From: RAM1 sp041905405
GTDB lineage: Bacteria; Pseudomonadota; Gammaproteobacteria; Burkholderiales; Burkholderiaceae_C
DNA length: 64,000 bases
Direction: 5' to 3'
Assembly (NCBI GenBank): GCA_041905405.1
Contig: JAYRLC010000003.1
Location: 1 to 64,000 of the forward strand
Below are positions 27,465-35,884 of this stretch, in pieces (the first letter of the stretch is position 1; each line of letters starts with the position of its first letter). The notes beneath the pieces were generated by a model that made no database searches, was not told where the DNA came from, and saw nothing but the letters and a program-made list of their open reading frames with translations. The translations under genes were made by a program, and so were the position numbers.

Positions 27465-28511
27465 TTATTTGAATCCAACGCGGTCCAGCATCTGCTGCAC
27501 CTTGGTCTGGTTCGCACCGACAGCGGCCAGCGGGATGGTCTCTGCCTTGAAGTCGCCACCGCCGCTGATGGCGTTGAGCGCCGCGTTGTTGACTTTCACG
27601 CCCTTGGCCGTGGGCCATTCGTTGTTGCCGTTGGCAAAGTAGTTCTGCGCTTCGGGGCTGGCCAGGTATTCCAGGAACTTGACGGCGTTGGTCTTGTTCT
27701 TGGCATGCTTGGCGACCGCGCCGCCGGCGATGTTCAGGTGCGTGCCCCACGTGGCCTGGTTGGGGAACACCACGCTGACTTTTTCCATAACGGCACGGTC
27801 CTCCGGGTTGCTGGAGCGCACCATGCGCGCGATGTAGTAGGTGTTGCTCACGGCGATCTGGCATTCGCCGGACGCCACAGCCTTGATCTGGTCGGTGTCG
27901 CCGCCCTTGGGCGCGCGGGCCATGTTGTCCACGATGCCCTTGAGCCAGGCTTCGGCTTTCTGCTCGCCCAGATGTTCGGTCACGGCGCCGAACAGCGACA
28001 GGTTGTACGGGTGCGAGCCAGACCGCAGGCAGACCTTGCCCTTGTTCTTGGGGTCGGCCAGTTCCTCGTAAGTGTCGACATCTTCCTTCTTGACGCGCAG
28101 CTTGTCATAGACCACCACGCGGGCGCGGGTGGAAAAGCCGAACCAGGGCGTGCCGTCGGCCGTTGCCTTGCCACGGTACTGCGCCGGGATGGCGTCTTCC
28201 AGCAGCTTGGACTGGATGGGCTGGAACAGGCCGTCGACCTCGCCGCGGTACAGGCGGGCCGCATCCACCAGCAGAATCACGTCTGCGGGAGAGGCTGTGC
28301 CTTCGGCCTTCAGGCGGGCCAGAATGCCGGCATCATCGGCGTCCACGCGGTTGATCTTGATGCCGGTGGCCTTGGTGAAGTTGTTGTACAGCGCCTCATC
28401 GGTCGAGTAGTGGCGGGCAGAGTACAGGTTGACGACCTGCTCCTGCGCAACAGCGGCGCCTGCGGCGGCGATCAAGGCGATGCACAAAGCGTTCTTCAGC
28501 ATGATGGACAT
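27465..28511 (-). CDS. Ferric-iron ABC transporter substrate-binding protein
   Basis: Periplasmic iron-binding protein of 348 residues in the FbpA/FutA group of type 2 binding proteins. The signal peptide is MSIMLKNALCIALIAAAGAA ending VAQ; mature protein starts EQVVNLYSARHYSTDEALY, the family opening with an iron-ligand tyrosine. Later YYIARM gives the usual pair of Tyr ligands at about residue 225 and WGTHLNIAGGAVAKHAKN follows. The start could also be ATG at 28502, three codons later. The divergent promoter region carries a Fur-like box at 28547-28565, which would explain iron control. No permease or ATPase gene is adjacent, so partners are elsewhere. Confidence 0.88.
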   Translation of the reverse strand: MSIMLKNALCIALIAAAGAAVAQEQVVNLYSARHYSTDEALYNNFTKATGIKINRVDADDAGILARLKAEGTASPADVILLVDAARLYRGEVDGLFQPIQSKLLEDAIPAQYRGKATADGTPWFGFSTRARVVVYDKLRVKKEDVDTYEELADPKNKGKVCLRSGSHPYNLSLFGAVTEHLGEQKAEAWLKGIVDNMARAPKGGDTDQIKAVASGECQIAVSNTYYIARMVRSSNPEDRAVMEKVSVVFPNQATWGTHLNIAGGAVAKHAKNKTNAVKFLEYLASPEAQNYFANGNNEWPTAKGVKVNNAALNAISGGGDFKAETIPLAAVGANQTKVQQMLDRVGFK

Positions 28512-28546
28512 TGAAAAGGTTTGTTGAATAGCGTGATGATAAAACA

Positions 28547-28565
28547 AACGCGAATCATTCTTAAT
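28547..28565. promoter_or_regulatory. Fur-like box in divergent promoter region
   Basis: The sequence AACGCGAATCATTCTTAAT at 28547-28565 matches the Escherichia coli Fur box consensus (reverse complement reading) at 14 of 19 positions by eye. It lies 36 bases from the start of the ferric-binding gene on one side and 25 bases from the chosen patatin start on the other. Confidence 0.55.
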
Positions 28566-28589
28566 AAATATTCGAACGAGGCAGGGGCT

Positions 28590-29492
28590 TTGCTGCGGTG
28601 GGCCGGGCGCGCGGCGCTGGCGGTCGCTGCAACCCTGCTGGTCGCCTGCGCTTCGGCGCCGCCAGAAAACAGAAATCCGGCGCCTGAACCAGCGCCGCCT
28701 GTGGCCAAGGTGCCTCCGCGCATCGGGCTCGCATTGGGCGGCGGCGCGGCACGGGGCTTCGCCCATGTGGGCGTCATCCAGGCCCTGGAAGAGGCGGGCA
28801 TCCGGCCGGACGTCGTCGCGGGCACCTCCGCGGGCAGCCTTGTGGCGGCCCTGTACGCCAGCGGCAAGACGGGCGCCCAACTGCAGCAGGTGGCCGATGC
28901 CATGGAAGAAGCCGCGTTCGCCGACTGGATGCTGCCCCTGTTCAACCGGGGCATGCTGCGCGGTGAAGCACTCGCGCGCTACGTCAACCAGCAGGTGGGC
29001 CAGCGACTGATCGAGAACATGGCGATCCCGCTTGGGATCGTGGCCACCGATCTGCAAAGCGGGCAGGGCGTGCTTTTCCAGCGCGGCGACACCGGAACGG
29101 CCGTACGGGCGTCCAGCGCCGTGCCGTCCGTCTTTTTACCGGTGACTATTTCGGGCCGTGACTACGTTGACGGCGGGCTGGTATCGCCCGTGCCGGTGCG
29201 CTATGCGCGGCAGATGGGGGCGGAACTGGTCATCGCCGTGGACATCTCCAGTGCGCCCGAAGGAAACCCCGCGGGGGACAGCCTGCAAATCCTGCTGCAG
29301 ACCTTTGCGATCATGGGCAAAAGCATCAACAGCTGGGAGTTGCGCGAGGCGGACCTTGTGGTGCGGCCTGCGCTGGCCGGTGTGCGCAGCGCCGATTTCA
29401 CCGCGCGCCGCCGATCGGTTGAGGCAGGGCGGCTGGCCATGCAACAGGCGTTGCCGCAACTGAAAGCGGCCATCGAGGCGAAGTCAAGATGA
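28590..29492 (+). CDS. Patatin-like phospholipase lipoprotein
   Basis: Lipid acyl hydrolase of about 300 residues with a lipoprotein signal (LLRWAGRAALAVAATLLVAC). The oxyanion hole is LALGGGAARGFAHVG, the nucleophile elbow AGTSAGSLVAALY (Ser in GTSAG) and the catalytic Asp is in YVDGGLVSPVPV. It resembles RssA/NTE-type patatins of Gram-negative bacteria. TTG at 28590 is preferred because GAGG and AGGGG precede it and it starts the signal peptide cleanly; ATG at 28536 would place the Fur-like box inside the gene. A bidirectional hairpin follows 15 bases after the stop. Confidence 0.78.
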   Translation: MLRWAGRAALAVAATLLVACASAPPENRNPAPEPAPPVAKVPPRIGLALGGGAARGFAHVGVIQALEEAGIRPDVVAGTSAGSLVAALYASGKTGAQLQQVADAMEEAAFADWMLPLFNRGMLRGEALARYVNQQVGQRLIENMAIPLGIVATDLQSGQGVLFQRGDTGTAVRASSAVPSVFLPVTISGRDYVDGGLVSPVPVRYARQMGAELVIAVDISSAPEGNPAGDSLQILLQTFAIMGKSINSWELREADLVVRPALAGVRSADFTARRRSVEAGRLAMQQALPQLKAAIEAKSR

Positions 29493-29507
29493 ATCGCCAG
29501 ATAAAAA

Positions 29508-29534
29508 AAGGCCCAGTTACGAAAACTGGGCCTT
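29508..29534. terminator. Hairpin terminator after patatin gene
   Basis: AAGGCCCAGTT-ACGAA-AACTGGGCCTT is an 11-bp perfect stem with A-rich 5' flank. The remaining 155 bases before the phasin stop hold no gene. Confidence 0.75.
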
Positions 29535-29689
29535 GAAGGGATCCCTGAACCGCTGAGGGTGTCGAAAGGACCCGAGGAGACAACCTGAAGAACTCTCGTT
29601 CAACAACAAGAGTATCGGATGGATTGTGGGGCAACTGTAGAGTTCCCGCTCCACTGAAATGGGGGAGTGTTCCCCCGTTTCAAGATGCT

Positions 29690-30232
29690 TTAGCGCTTCT
29701 TGGCGGTCGTCTTGGTCGCGTTGACTGCGGTGTTGGCCACGGCGTTGAAGTTGGCTTCGGCGACGTCGGCAGCCTGCTTGACGGCCTTTTGCACGGATTC
29801 CAGAGCGTTGTTGCCGGCGGCAATGGCGCTCTTGAACACGGCGACGGCGGTTTCGGAACCGGCGGGAGCGTTCTTGGAGGCGTTGTCCACAACCGACATG
29901 AACTTCTTCTGGGCTTCGGTGGCCTGGGTTTCGAAGGCCTTGCCGAATTCGGCGCCGGTGCCGGAGGCGATGTCGTACAGGTGGCGGCTGTAGGCGGCGG
30001 TCTTTTCAGCCAGGGGCTGGAACAGCGAGGCTTGCAGGGCCAGCAGTTCCTGGGCGTCCTTGACACCCAGAACGGCCTGGGCGGTGCCAGAGGCTTCGAC
30101 CAGAGCGGCCTTGGAGGCGGTCACGTTCAGCTCGACGAGCTTCTCGACGCCTTCGAAAGCCTTGGTCGTCAGGCCGAAGAGGGTTTCAACGTTGGCTTTG
30201 TGGGCGGCCAGGATTTGTTCAGCGGTCAACAT
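29690..30232 (-). CDS. Phasin family protein
   Basis: Phasin of 180 residues that coats polyhydroxyalkanoate granules. It has the typical start MLTAEQILAAHKANVETLFG, then FEGVEKLVELNVTASKAALV and an amphipathic, Ala-rich helical body with ELLALQASLFQPLAEKTAAY and a Lys/Thr/Ala-rich end (TKTTAKKR). ATG at 30232 has GGAGATATTGAT upstream; the frame is open for 39 codons further up but without support. It is a monocistronic gene with about 215 bases of non-coding sequence upstream, in which no clear signal was recognised. Confidence 0.93.
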   Translation of the reverse strand: MLTAEQILAAHKANVETLFGLTTKAFEGVEKLVELNVTASKAALVEASGTAQAVLGVKDAQELLALQASLFQPLAEKTAAYSRHLYDIASGTGAEFGKAFETQATEAQKKFMSVVDNASKNAPAGSETAVAVFKSAIAAGNNALESVQKAVKQAADVAEANFNAVANTAVNATKTTAKKR

Positions 30233-30448
30233 ATCAATATCTCCAGAAGGTGGGTAAGGATCGACATCTGCGCTGAACCCCGGCTTGCCGGTTATGTTGC
30301 AGTGCAGCATGGGTTGAAGTATAGGGTTGCCCCGGGGGTTTGCAAGCACTTTTTGCTGCGCCGCAGCAAATTTAGAAGCTGTCGCCTAATTGCCCTGACT
30401 GGACGGCGCGGCGCCCCGAAGGGATTTGGCACGACAGAATGGCTACCC

Positions 30449-31381
30449 ATGCAGGTTTTCTATGCCGACCAGTTTGTGCTGCCGCTGCCGCCGGGGCACC
30501 GCTTCCCGATGGGCAAATACCAGATGCTGAGGGACCAGATCGCAGCAGGCCTGCCGGCCATCCGCTTGATGCCGGCTCCGCGGGCAAGCGACGGGGAACT
30601 GGCCCTGGCCCATACGCCTTCCTACATTGACGATATTGCCCGGGGCACTGCCGACCCCCAGGTCATGCGCGAGATCGGCTTTCCATGGAGCGAGGCGATG
30701 GCGGAGCGTGCGCGCCGCTCCGTCGGCGCAACCATCGCCGCCTGCCGGGCCGCTTTCCACGAAGGCGTGGCCGCCAATATTGCGGGCGGCACCCATCATG
30801 CGTATGCCGGCAAGGGCGGGGGGTTCTGCGTGTTCAACGACTCGGCCGTTGCCGCCAGGCTCATGCAGGCGGAGCGCGCGCGTGGCCGCGTCGGGCCGGT
30901 GCTGAAAGTCGCCGTGATCGACCTGGACGTGCACCAGGGCAATGGCACGGCGAGCATCTTTCGCAACGATCCGAGTGTGTTCACGTTGTCGATGCATGGG
31001 CAGAAGAACTTCCCGTTCCGCAAGGAAGCGAGTGATCTGGACGTAGATCTGCCGGACGGCTGCGGTGATGACGACTATCTGCATGCGCTGGAGACGGCAC
31101 TGGATGAACTGGCGCGCCGGTTCGAGCCGGATCTGGTGCTTTACCTGGCCGGCGCCGACCCTCATGAGGGCGACCGGCTGGGGCGGCTCAAGTTGACCTG
31201 GGACGGGCTGGAGGCGCGTGACCGCCGGGTGTTCGACTGGGCGTGGCAGCGGCGCGTGCCGCTGGCCTTCGCCATGGCGGGCGGTTATGGCCGCCGGCTG
31301 GAGGACACGGTCCGCGTGCAGATGAATACGTTCGGGGTCGCTGTCGACTATTGGCGCCGCTGGCAGAATCTCGTGCGATGA
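30449..31381 (+). CDS. Histone deacetylase-superfamily hydrolase
   Basis: A 310-residue member of the HDAC/acetylpolyamine amidohydrolase superfamily, a zinc hydrolase that removes acyl groups from lysine, polyamine or similar amides. Seen are GGTHHAYAGKGGGFCVFND (active-site His pair), the zinc site IDLDVHQGNGT and the second metal Asp in YLAGADPHEGDRLG; the catalytic tyrosine-type loop is AMAGGYG. The start at 30449 is taken where homology begins (MQVFYADQFVLPLP). Its stop overlaps the next start in ATGA, as the first gene of a three-gene coupled operon. The physiological substrate is unknown. Confidence 0.88.
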   Translation: MQVFYADQFVLPLPPGHRFPMGKYQMLRDQIAAGLPAIRLMPAPRASDGELALAHTPSYIDDIARGTADPQVMREIGFPWSEAMAERARRSVGATIAACRAAFHEGVAANIAGGTHHAYAGKGGGFCVFNDSAVAARLMQAERARGRVGPVLKVAVIDLDVHQGNGTASIFRNDPSVFTLSMHGQKNFPFRKEASDLDVDLPDGCGDDDYLHALETALDELARRFEPDLVLYLAGADPHEGDRLGRLKLTWDGLEARDRRVFDWAWQRRVPLAFAMAGGYGRRLEDTVRVQMNTFGVAVDYWRRWQNLVR

Positions 31382-31824
31382 ACGAGCCCAAGCCCGCCAA
31401 GCCGCAACCTGAGCCGCGCAGCGCCTACCGGGTGTTTCGCACCATTGGCACCCGCTGGATGGACAACGATGCCTACGGCCATGTGAACAATGTCGTGTAC
31501 TACAGCTGGTTCGACACGGCCGTCAACGCCCACCTGATCGAGCAGGGTGTGCTGGACATCCACCATGGCGAAACCATCGGCCTTGTGATTGAAACCCAGT
31601 GCAACTATTTCGCGTCTCTGGCTTTCCCCCAGAACGTCGAGGCGGGGTTGCGCGTGGCGCGCATGGGCACGTCCAGCGTTCGCTACGAGGTTGGCCTGTT
31701 CGCCCAGGGGGAGCCAATGACCGCTGCCAAAGGCCATTTCGTTCATGTCTATGTGGACAGCAAGACCCGGCGCCCCGTTGCGCTCCCTACCCCTTTGAAA
31801 AACGTTCTGGAGCAACTCACGTGA
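31378..31824 (+). CDS. Hotdog acyl-CoA thioesterase
   Basis: A 148-residue thioesterase of the 4-hydroxybenzoyl-CoA thioesterase type. The signature is TRWMDNDAYGHVNNVVYYSW (residues about 22-41), with the catalytic Asp in DNDAYGHVNN and the following long hotdog helix. It hydrolyses a short or aromatic acyl-CoA. ATG at 31378 overlaps the stop of the deacetylase and its own TGA overlaps the GTG of the nitroreductase, so all three genes are coupled. Confidence 0.88.
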   Translation: MNEPKPAKPQPEPRSAYRVFRTIGTRWMDNDAYGHVNNVVYYSWFDTAVNAHLIEQGVLDIHHGETIGLVIETQCNYFASLAFPQNVEAGLRVARMGTSSVRYEVGLFAQGEPMTAAKGHFVHVYVDSKTRRPVALPTPLKNVLEQLT

Positions 31825-32546
31825 CCCATGCCCAAGTCAGCACCGTCGTCAGCGACCCGGCCAGCGTCGATGCGGCGATTGAAAGCCGGTTTTCGGCACG
31901 GGCCTTTCTGCCCCGTTCCGTGTCGCGTGACGTGCTGAATGACATTCTTCGGGTGGCTAGCCGCGCGCCCTCGGGAACTAACACCCAGCCTTGGCGCGTT
32001 TACGTGCTCCAGGGCGCCAGTCGGGACACTCTGGTGCAAAAGGTGTGCGAGGCGCATGAAGCAATCCATGCAGACCCTGCCCTTGCCGCCAACTACCGTG
32101 AGGAATACGACTACTACCCGGAAAAGTGGGTCAGCCCCTACATTGACCGGCGCCGTGAAAACGGGTGGGGGCTGTACGGATTGCTGGGGATTGCAAAAGG
32201 GGAAAAAGACAAGATGCATGCGCAGCACCAGCGCAATTTCCGCCTGTTTGATGCACCTGTGGGATTGATGTTCACGATGGACCGTGTCATGGGCAGGGGC
32301 TCCCTGGTTGACTACGGCATGTTCCTTCAGAACATCATGATCGCCGCTCGTGCCCGGGGGCTTCACACCTGTCCCCAGGCGGCGTGGAACGGTTTCGCGA
32401 GCATCATCCTGCCGCACATAGGCGCGGGCGCAGATGAGATGCTGGTCTGTGGCATGTCGCTGGGTTATGCGGACGAGACCCATGTTGTTAATGCCTTCCA
32501 TACGCCGAGGGAGCCGGTGGAGCAGTTCACGCGCTGGCTGGAATAG
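31821..32546 (+). CDS. Nitroreductase family protein
   Basis: An FMN-dependent nitroreductase of 241 residues. The N-terminus reads AIESRFSARAFLPRSVSRDV, then ASRAPSGTNTQPWRVYVL, the flavin-phosphate and ring contact block; the C-terminal GMSLGYADE is also family-like. It reduces nitro- or quinone-type compounds with NAD(P)H. The start is GTG at 31821 in GTGA overlap with the thioesterase stop; a longer in-frame reading runs through that gene and is rejected. A hairpin terminator begins just after its stop. Confidence 0.9.
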   Translation: MTHAQVSTVVSDPASVDAAIESRFSARAFLPRSVSRDVLNDILRVASRAPSGTNTQPWRVYVLQGASRDTLVQKVCEAHEAIHADPALAANYREEYDYYPEKWVSPYIDRRRENGWGLYGLLGIAKGEKDKMHAQHQRNFRLFDAPVGLMFTMDRVMGRGSLVDYGMFLQNIMIAARARGLHTCPQAAWNGFASIILPHIGAGADEMLVCGMSLGYADETHVVNAFHTPREPVEQFTRWLE

Positions 32547-32547
32547 A

Positions 32548-32573
32548 AAAGGCCAGCCCGAAGGCTGGCCTTT
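32548..32573. terminator. Hairpin terminator after nitroreductase gene
   Basis: AAAGGCCAGCC-CGAA-GGCTGGCCTTT, an 11-bp stem starting two bases after the stop and ending in a T-run; it may also serve the convergent small gene. Confidence 0.8.
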
Positions 32574-32613
32574 CCCCCTTGGCATCCCTTCAGGTTGCCA
32601 AGGTCTCGCAAGA

Positions 32614-32985
32614 CTACATCTTGCGCAACTTCTTCGCGTCGGCGACGCAGGTGTCTTTGGCATTGCCGGCCATGTCGTCGCATTTCTCCTTGGCGATTTC
32701 ATAGTCGGCTTCGGCCTTGACCTTGGCCACCTTTTCCGCCGATTTGGCGTCGGGCTTGTAGGCGGCTTCCAGTTCTGCCTTGGCCACCTTTTCGGCGCCC
32801 TTGGCTTCCTTCTCGCACACGTCCTTGGCGTTGGCCTTGAGCGTGTCGCAGCGGGCCTTTGCAGCCTTGTAATCGGCTTCGATGCGCTCTTTCTGGGCCT
32901 TGTGCTCGTCCTTGGTCATGGCGCCGGCGGCGCCCACGGCCATGCAGCAGGCAGCGACGGCGAGCGTGATGAATTTGTGAGTCAT
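32614..32985 (-). CDS. Secreted helical protein with two Cys-pair repeats
   Basis: A 123-residue protein with a signal peptide (MTHKFITLAVAACCMAVGAA). The mature part is almost entirely charged helix rich in Lys, Ala and Glu. It holds two copies of a cysteine module, CDTLKANAKDVC and CDDMAGNAKDTC, and two copies of AEKVAKxxxEAxY between them. Disulfides within each module (spacing 11) would cap helical hairpins in the periplasm. No known function; similar small TolA-like proteins occur in Burkholderiales. It is followed by a CsbD-like gene upstream on the same strand, so a stress role is possible. Confidence 0.7.
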   Translation of the reverse strand: MTHKFITLAVAACCMAVGAAGAMTKDEHKAQKERIEADYKAAKARCDTLKANAKDVCEKEAKGAEKVAKAELEAAYKPDAKSAEKVAKVKAEADYEIAKEKCDDMAGNAKDTCVADAKKLRKM

Positions 32986-33006
32986 GACGTTTCTCCGGAC
33001 GGTGGG

Positions 33007-33231
33007 TTACTGCGACTTCTCGAAACGGAAGTCGGGGTTGCTGCCTTCCCAGGCCTTCACCTGCTTCTCGGCTTCGTCCTTGGCCACGCCGTGCCGCTCC
33101 TGGATGCGGCCCAGCAACTGGTCGCGCTTGCCGGCGATGACGTCCAGGTCGTCGTCGGTCAGCTTGCCCCACTGCTCTTTGACTTTGCCCTTGAACTGCT
33201 TCCAGTTTCCTTCGATGCGGTCCTGATTCAT
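33007..33231 (-). CDS. CsbD family protein
   Basis: A 74-residue CsbD/YjbJ-type protein: MNQDRIEGNWKQFKGKVKEQ, then KLTDDDLDVIAGKRDQLLGR and the tail EGSNPDFRFEKSQ. The family is small, soluble, highly charged and general-stress-induced, with no defined biochemical role. ATG at 33231 follows AAGGAGA. It is 21 bases upstream of the secreted helical gene and probably cotranscribed. The 242-base gap to the antiporter gene holds nothing recognised apart from GC-rich hairpin-prone sequence. Confidence 0.88.
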   Translation of the reverse strand: MNQDRIEGNWKQFKGKVKEQWGKLTDDDLDVIAGKRDQLLGRIQERHGVAKDEAEKQVKAWEGSNPDFRFEKSQ

Positions 33232-33473
33232 GATGGCTCTCCTTGTGGGTTGGATGGTGCGCCAGCTCATGGGCTGGCGTGAAAGCCAATGTAGGGCGAG
33301 CGCAAGCGCCGCCACGTAGGCGGCGCCGGATGCACGCCGTAGGTAGCCGACTACAGGGCCTCGCATGCAGCCGTCAGCCCGCCGACATGCGCCGGGGTGA
33401 CGATTGGGTATGCTCCCGCCTGAATCAAATCCGGCCGGCGCCCGCCGGCCCCCGCGACCTGAGGAGACAAAGC

Positions 33474-34886
33474 ATGAAATTCCCGCGTTGGGCCGCCGCA
33501 TGGCTCGTTTTGGCGCTGTGCCCGGGTTTGGCGCTCGCCGCCGACATCGACGGCAGCAAACTGTCCGTGCTGTGGGGCGTGCCGTTCGCCGGCATCCTGC
33601 TGTCCATTGCGCTGATGCCCCTGTTGGCGCCGTCGTTCTGGCACCATCATTTCGGCAAGGTGGCTGCGGCCTGGGCGCTGTCCTTTCTCCTGCCGTTTGC
33701 CGCCCTGTTCGGCGCGGGCGCGGCGGCCACCAGTTTGGCGCATGCGCTGCTGGCGGAATACATTCCTTTCGTCATCCTGCTGACCGCGCTGTTCACCGTG
33801 GCGGGGGGCATCCATATCCGCGGCAACCTGCACGGCAGTCCGGGGCTGAATACGGCCATCCTGGCCATCGGCGCCGTGCTGGCCAGCTTCATGGGAACGA
33901 CGGGCGCGTCCATGCTGCTGATCCGTCCCCTGATCCGCGCCAACGACAACCGTGCGCACAAGGCGCACGTGGTGGTGTTCTTCATCTTCATCGTGTCCAA
34001 CGCGGGCGGCTCGCTGACGCCGCTGGGCGATCCGCCGCTGTTCCTGGGCTTCCTCAAGGGCGTGGACTTCTTCTGGACCGTGCGCAACATCTTTCCCGAA
34101 ACGCTGTTCCTCGTGGGGGCTCTGCTGGTGATCTTCTACGCACTGGATTCCTGGTACTACCACCGTCGCGAGGAAATCTTGCCGATCGACCCTACGCCTG
34201 ACACACGGTCCATCGGTTTCGATGGCGCCGTCAACTTCTGGCTGCTGGGCGCCATCGTGCTCCTGGTGCTGGTCAGCGGTTTCTGGAAATCCCCGGTCAG
34301 CTTCAATGTGCTGGGCACCGACGTGGGCCTGCCCGGCCTGGTGCGCGACATCGGCCTGATCGGCGTGACGCTGCTGTCGCTGAAGATCACGGCGCAGGAG
34401 GTGCATGACGACAACCAGTTCTCGTGGGGACCGATGGCCGAGGTGGCCAAGCTGTTCGCGGGGATCTTCCTGACGATCATTCCCGTGATTGCCATGCTCA
34501 AGGCCGGCGTAAACGGGCCTTTCGGCGCCATCGTGTCGACCGTCACGCGGCCGGACGGATCGCCCGACCCGGCCATGTATTTCTGGGCCACTGGCGCGCT
34601 CAGCTCGTTCCTGGACAACGCGCCGACGTATCTCGTTTTCTTCAACACTGCGGGCGGGGACCCGGCGGTGCTCATGACGACCATGGCGTCCACCCTGGCT
34701 GCCGTGTCGGCGGGCGCCGTGTTCATGGGCGCCAATACCTACATTGGCAATGCGCCCAACCTGATGGTGAAAGCCATCGCCGAAGACCGCGGTGTCAAAA
34801 TGCCGAGCTTCTTCGGCTACATGGCGTGGTCCGGCGCGATCCTCATCCCGCTGTTCATCGTCATGACTTTCATCTGGTTCCGCTAA
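33474..34886 (+). CDS. Sodium/proton antiporter-like ion transporter
   Basis: Inner-membrane protein of 470 residues with a signal-like first helix (MKFPRWAAAWLVLALCPG) and about eleven helices, of the ion transporter superfamily that includes NhaD and ArsB/citrate transporters. Characteristic blocks are GTTGASMLLIRPLIRAND, VSNAGGSLTPLGDPPLFLGF and SSFLDNAPTYLVFF with GANTYIGNAPNLMVKAI near the C-terminus; the paired Asn/Asp helix breaks are typical. ATG at 33474 has GAGGAGAC upstream. Annotation as a Na+/H+ antiporter is by family; arsenite or organic-anion transport is possible but less likely. The next gene starts 11 bases after its stop. Confidence 0.85.
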   Translation: MKFPRWAAAWLVLALCPGLALAADIDGSKLSVLWGVPFAGILLSIALMPLLAPSFWHHHFGKVAAAWALSFLLPFAALFGAGAAATSLAHALLAEYIPFVILLTALFTVAGGIHIRGNLHGSPGLNTAILAIGAVLASFMGTTGASMLLIRPLIRANDNRAHKAHVVVFFIFIVSNAGGSLTPLGDPPLFLGFLKGVDFFWTVRNIFPETLFLVGALLVIFYALDSWYYHRREEILPIDPTPDTRSIGFDGAVNFWLLGAIVLLVLVSGFWKSPVSFNVLGTDVGLPGLVRDIGLIGVTLLSLKITAQEVHDDNQFSWGPMAEVAKLFAGIFLTIIPVIAMLKAGVNGPFGAIVSTVTRPDGSPDPAMYFWATGALSSFLDNAPTYLVFFNTAGGDPAVLMTTMASTLAAVSAGAVFMGANTYIGNAPNLMVKAIAEDRGVKMPSFFGYMAWSGAILIPLFIVMTFIWFR

Positions 34887-34897
34887 GGATTCCCTCT

Positions 34898-35881
34898 ATG
34901 AGCAAACCCAAGGTCCTGGTCGCACGCGAGATTTTTCCCTCCGTCATCGAAAGGCTGTCGCAGCATTTCGAGGTGGAAACCAACCAGGCCGACGAAATCT
35001 GGCCCAAGGACGAGCTGGCGCGCCGCCTGGCTGACAAGGTGGGTGCCTTTACCACCAGCAGCGAGCGCATCGATGCCGCCGTCCTGGACGCCGCACCGCA
35101 CCTGAAGATCGTGGCCAACATGGCGGTGGGCTACAACAACTTCGACGTCGACGCCATGACCGCGCGCGGCGTGCTGGCCACCAATGCGCCCGACGTGCTG
35201 ACCGAGACCACGGCCGACTTCGGCTTCGCGCTGCTGATGGCGACGGCGCGGCGCGTGACCGAGAGCGAGCATTACCTGCGCGCAGGCAAGTGGAACAAGT
35301 GGAACTACCAGCTGTTCTCGGGCACCGACGTGCACGGCGCGACGCTGGGCATTCTGGGCATGGGTCGCATCGGGCAGGGCATTGCCAAACGCGGCGCCCA
35401 TGGCTTTGGGATGAACGTGATCTACCACAACCGTTCGCGACTGGCTCCCGAACTGGAGGCCGCCTGCAAGGCCCGCTACGTCAGCAAGGAAGAACTGCTC
35501 AGGACCGCGGACCACCTGGTTCTGGTGTTGCCGTATTCGCCCTCGTCGCACCATGCCATCGGCGCGGCCGAGCTGGCCCAGATGAAGCCCACGGCCAACC
35601 TCATCAACATTGCGCGTGGCGGTATCGTGGATGACGCCGCGCTGGCAGCGGCGCTGCGCAACCGGCAGATCGCCGCGGCCGGTCTCGACGTGTTCGAGGG
35701 CGAGCCCAAGGTCCACCCCGATCTGCTGACGGTGCCCAATGTCGTGCTCACCCCCCACATTGCCAGCGCCAGCGCGCCCACGCGCCTGGCCATGGGCAAC
35801 CTGGCGGCCGACAACCTCATCGGCTACCTGACGGCCGGCAAGCCGCTGACCCCGTTGAACCCCGAGGTGCTCAAGAAGTAA
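34898..35881 (+). CDS. D-2-hydroxyacid dehydrogenase (glyoxylate reductase-like)
   Basis: NAD(P)-dependent D-isomer-specific 2-hydroxyacid dehydrogenase of 327 residues. The Rossmann loop is GILGMGRIGQGIAKRG, and the catalytic Arg-Glu-His are in INIARGGIVDD, FEGEPKV and LTPHIASASAPT. It most resembles glyoxylate/hydroxypyruvate or 2-ketogluconate reductases (GhrB-like). It follows the antiporter by 11 bases and precedes rmuC by 3, so the three are likely one transcription unit. Confidence 0.9.
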   Translation: MSKPKVLVAREIFPSVIERLSQHFEVETNQADEIWPKDELARRLADKVGAFTTSSERIDAAVLDAAPHLKIVANMAVGYNNFDVDAMTARGVLATNAPDVLTETTADFGFALLMATARRVTESEHYLRAGKWNKWNYQLFSGTDVHGATLGILGMGRIGQGIAKRGAHGFGMNVIYHNRSRLAPELEAACKARYVSKEELLRTADHLVLVLPYSPSSHHAIGAAELAQMKPTANLINIARGGIVDDAALAAALRNRQIAAAGLDVFEGEPKVHPDLLTVPNVVLTPHIASASAPTRLAMGNLAADNLIGYLTAGKPLTPLNPEVLKK

Positions 35882-35884
35882 GCC

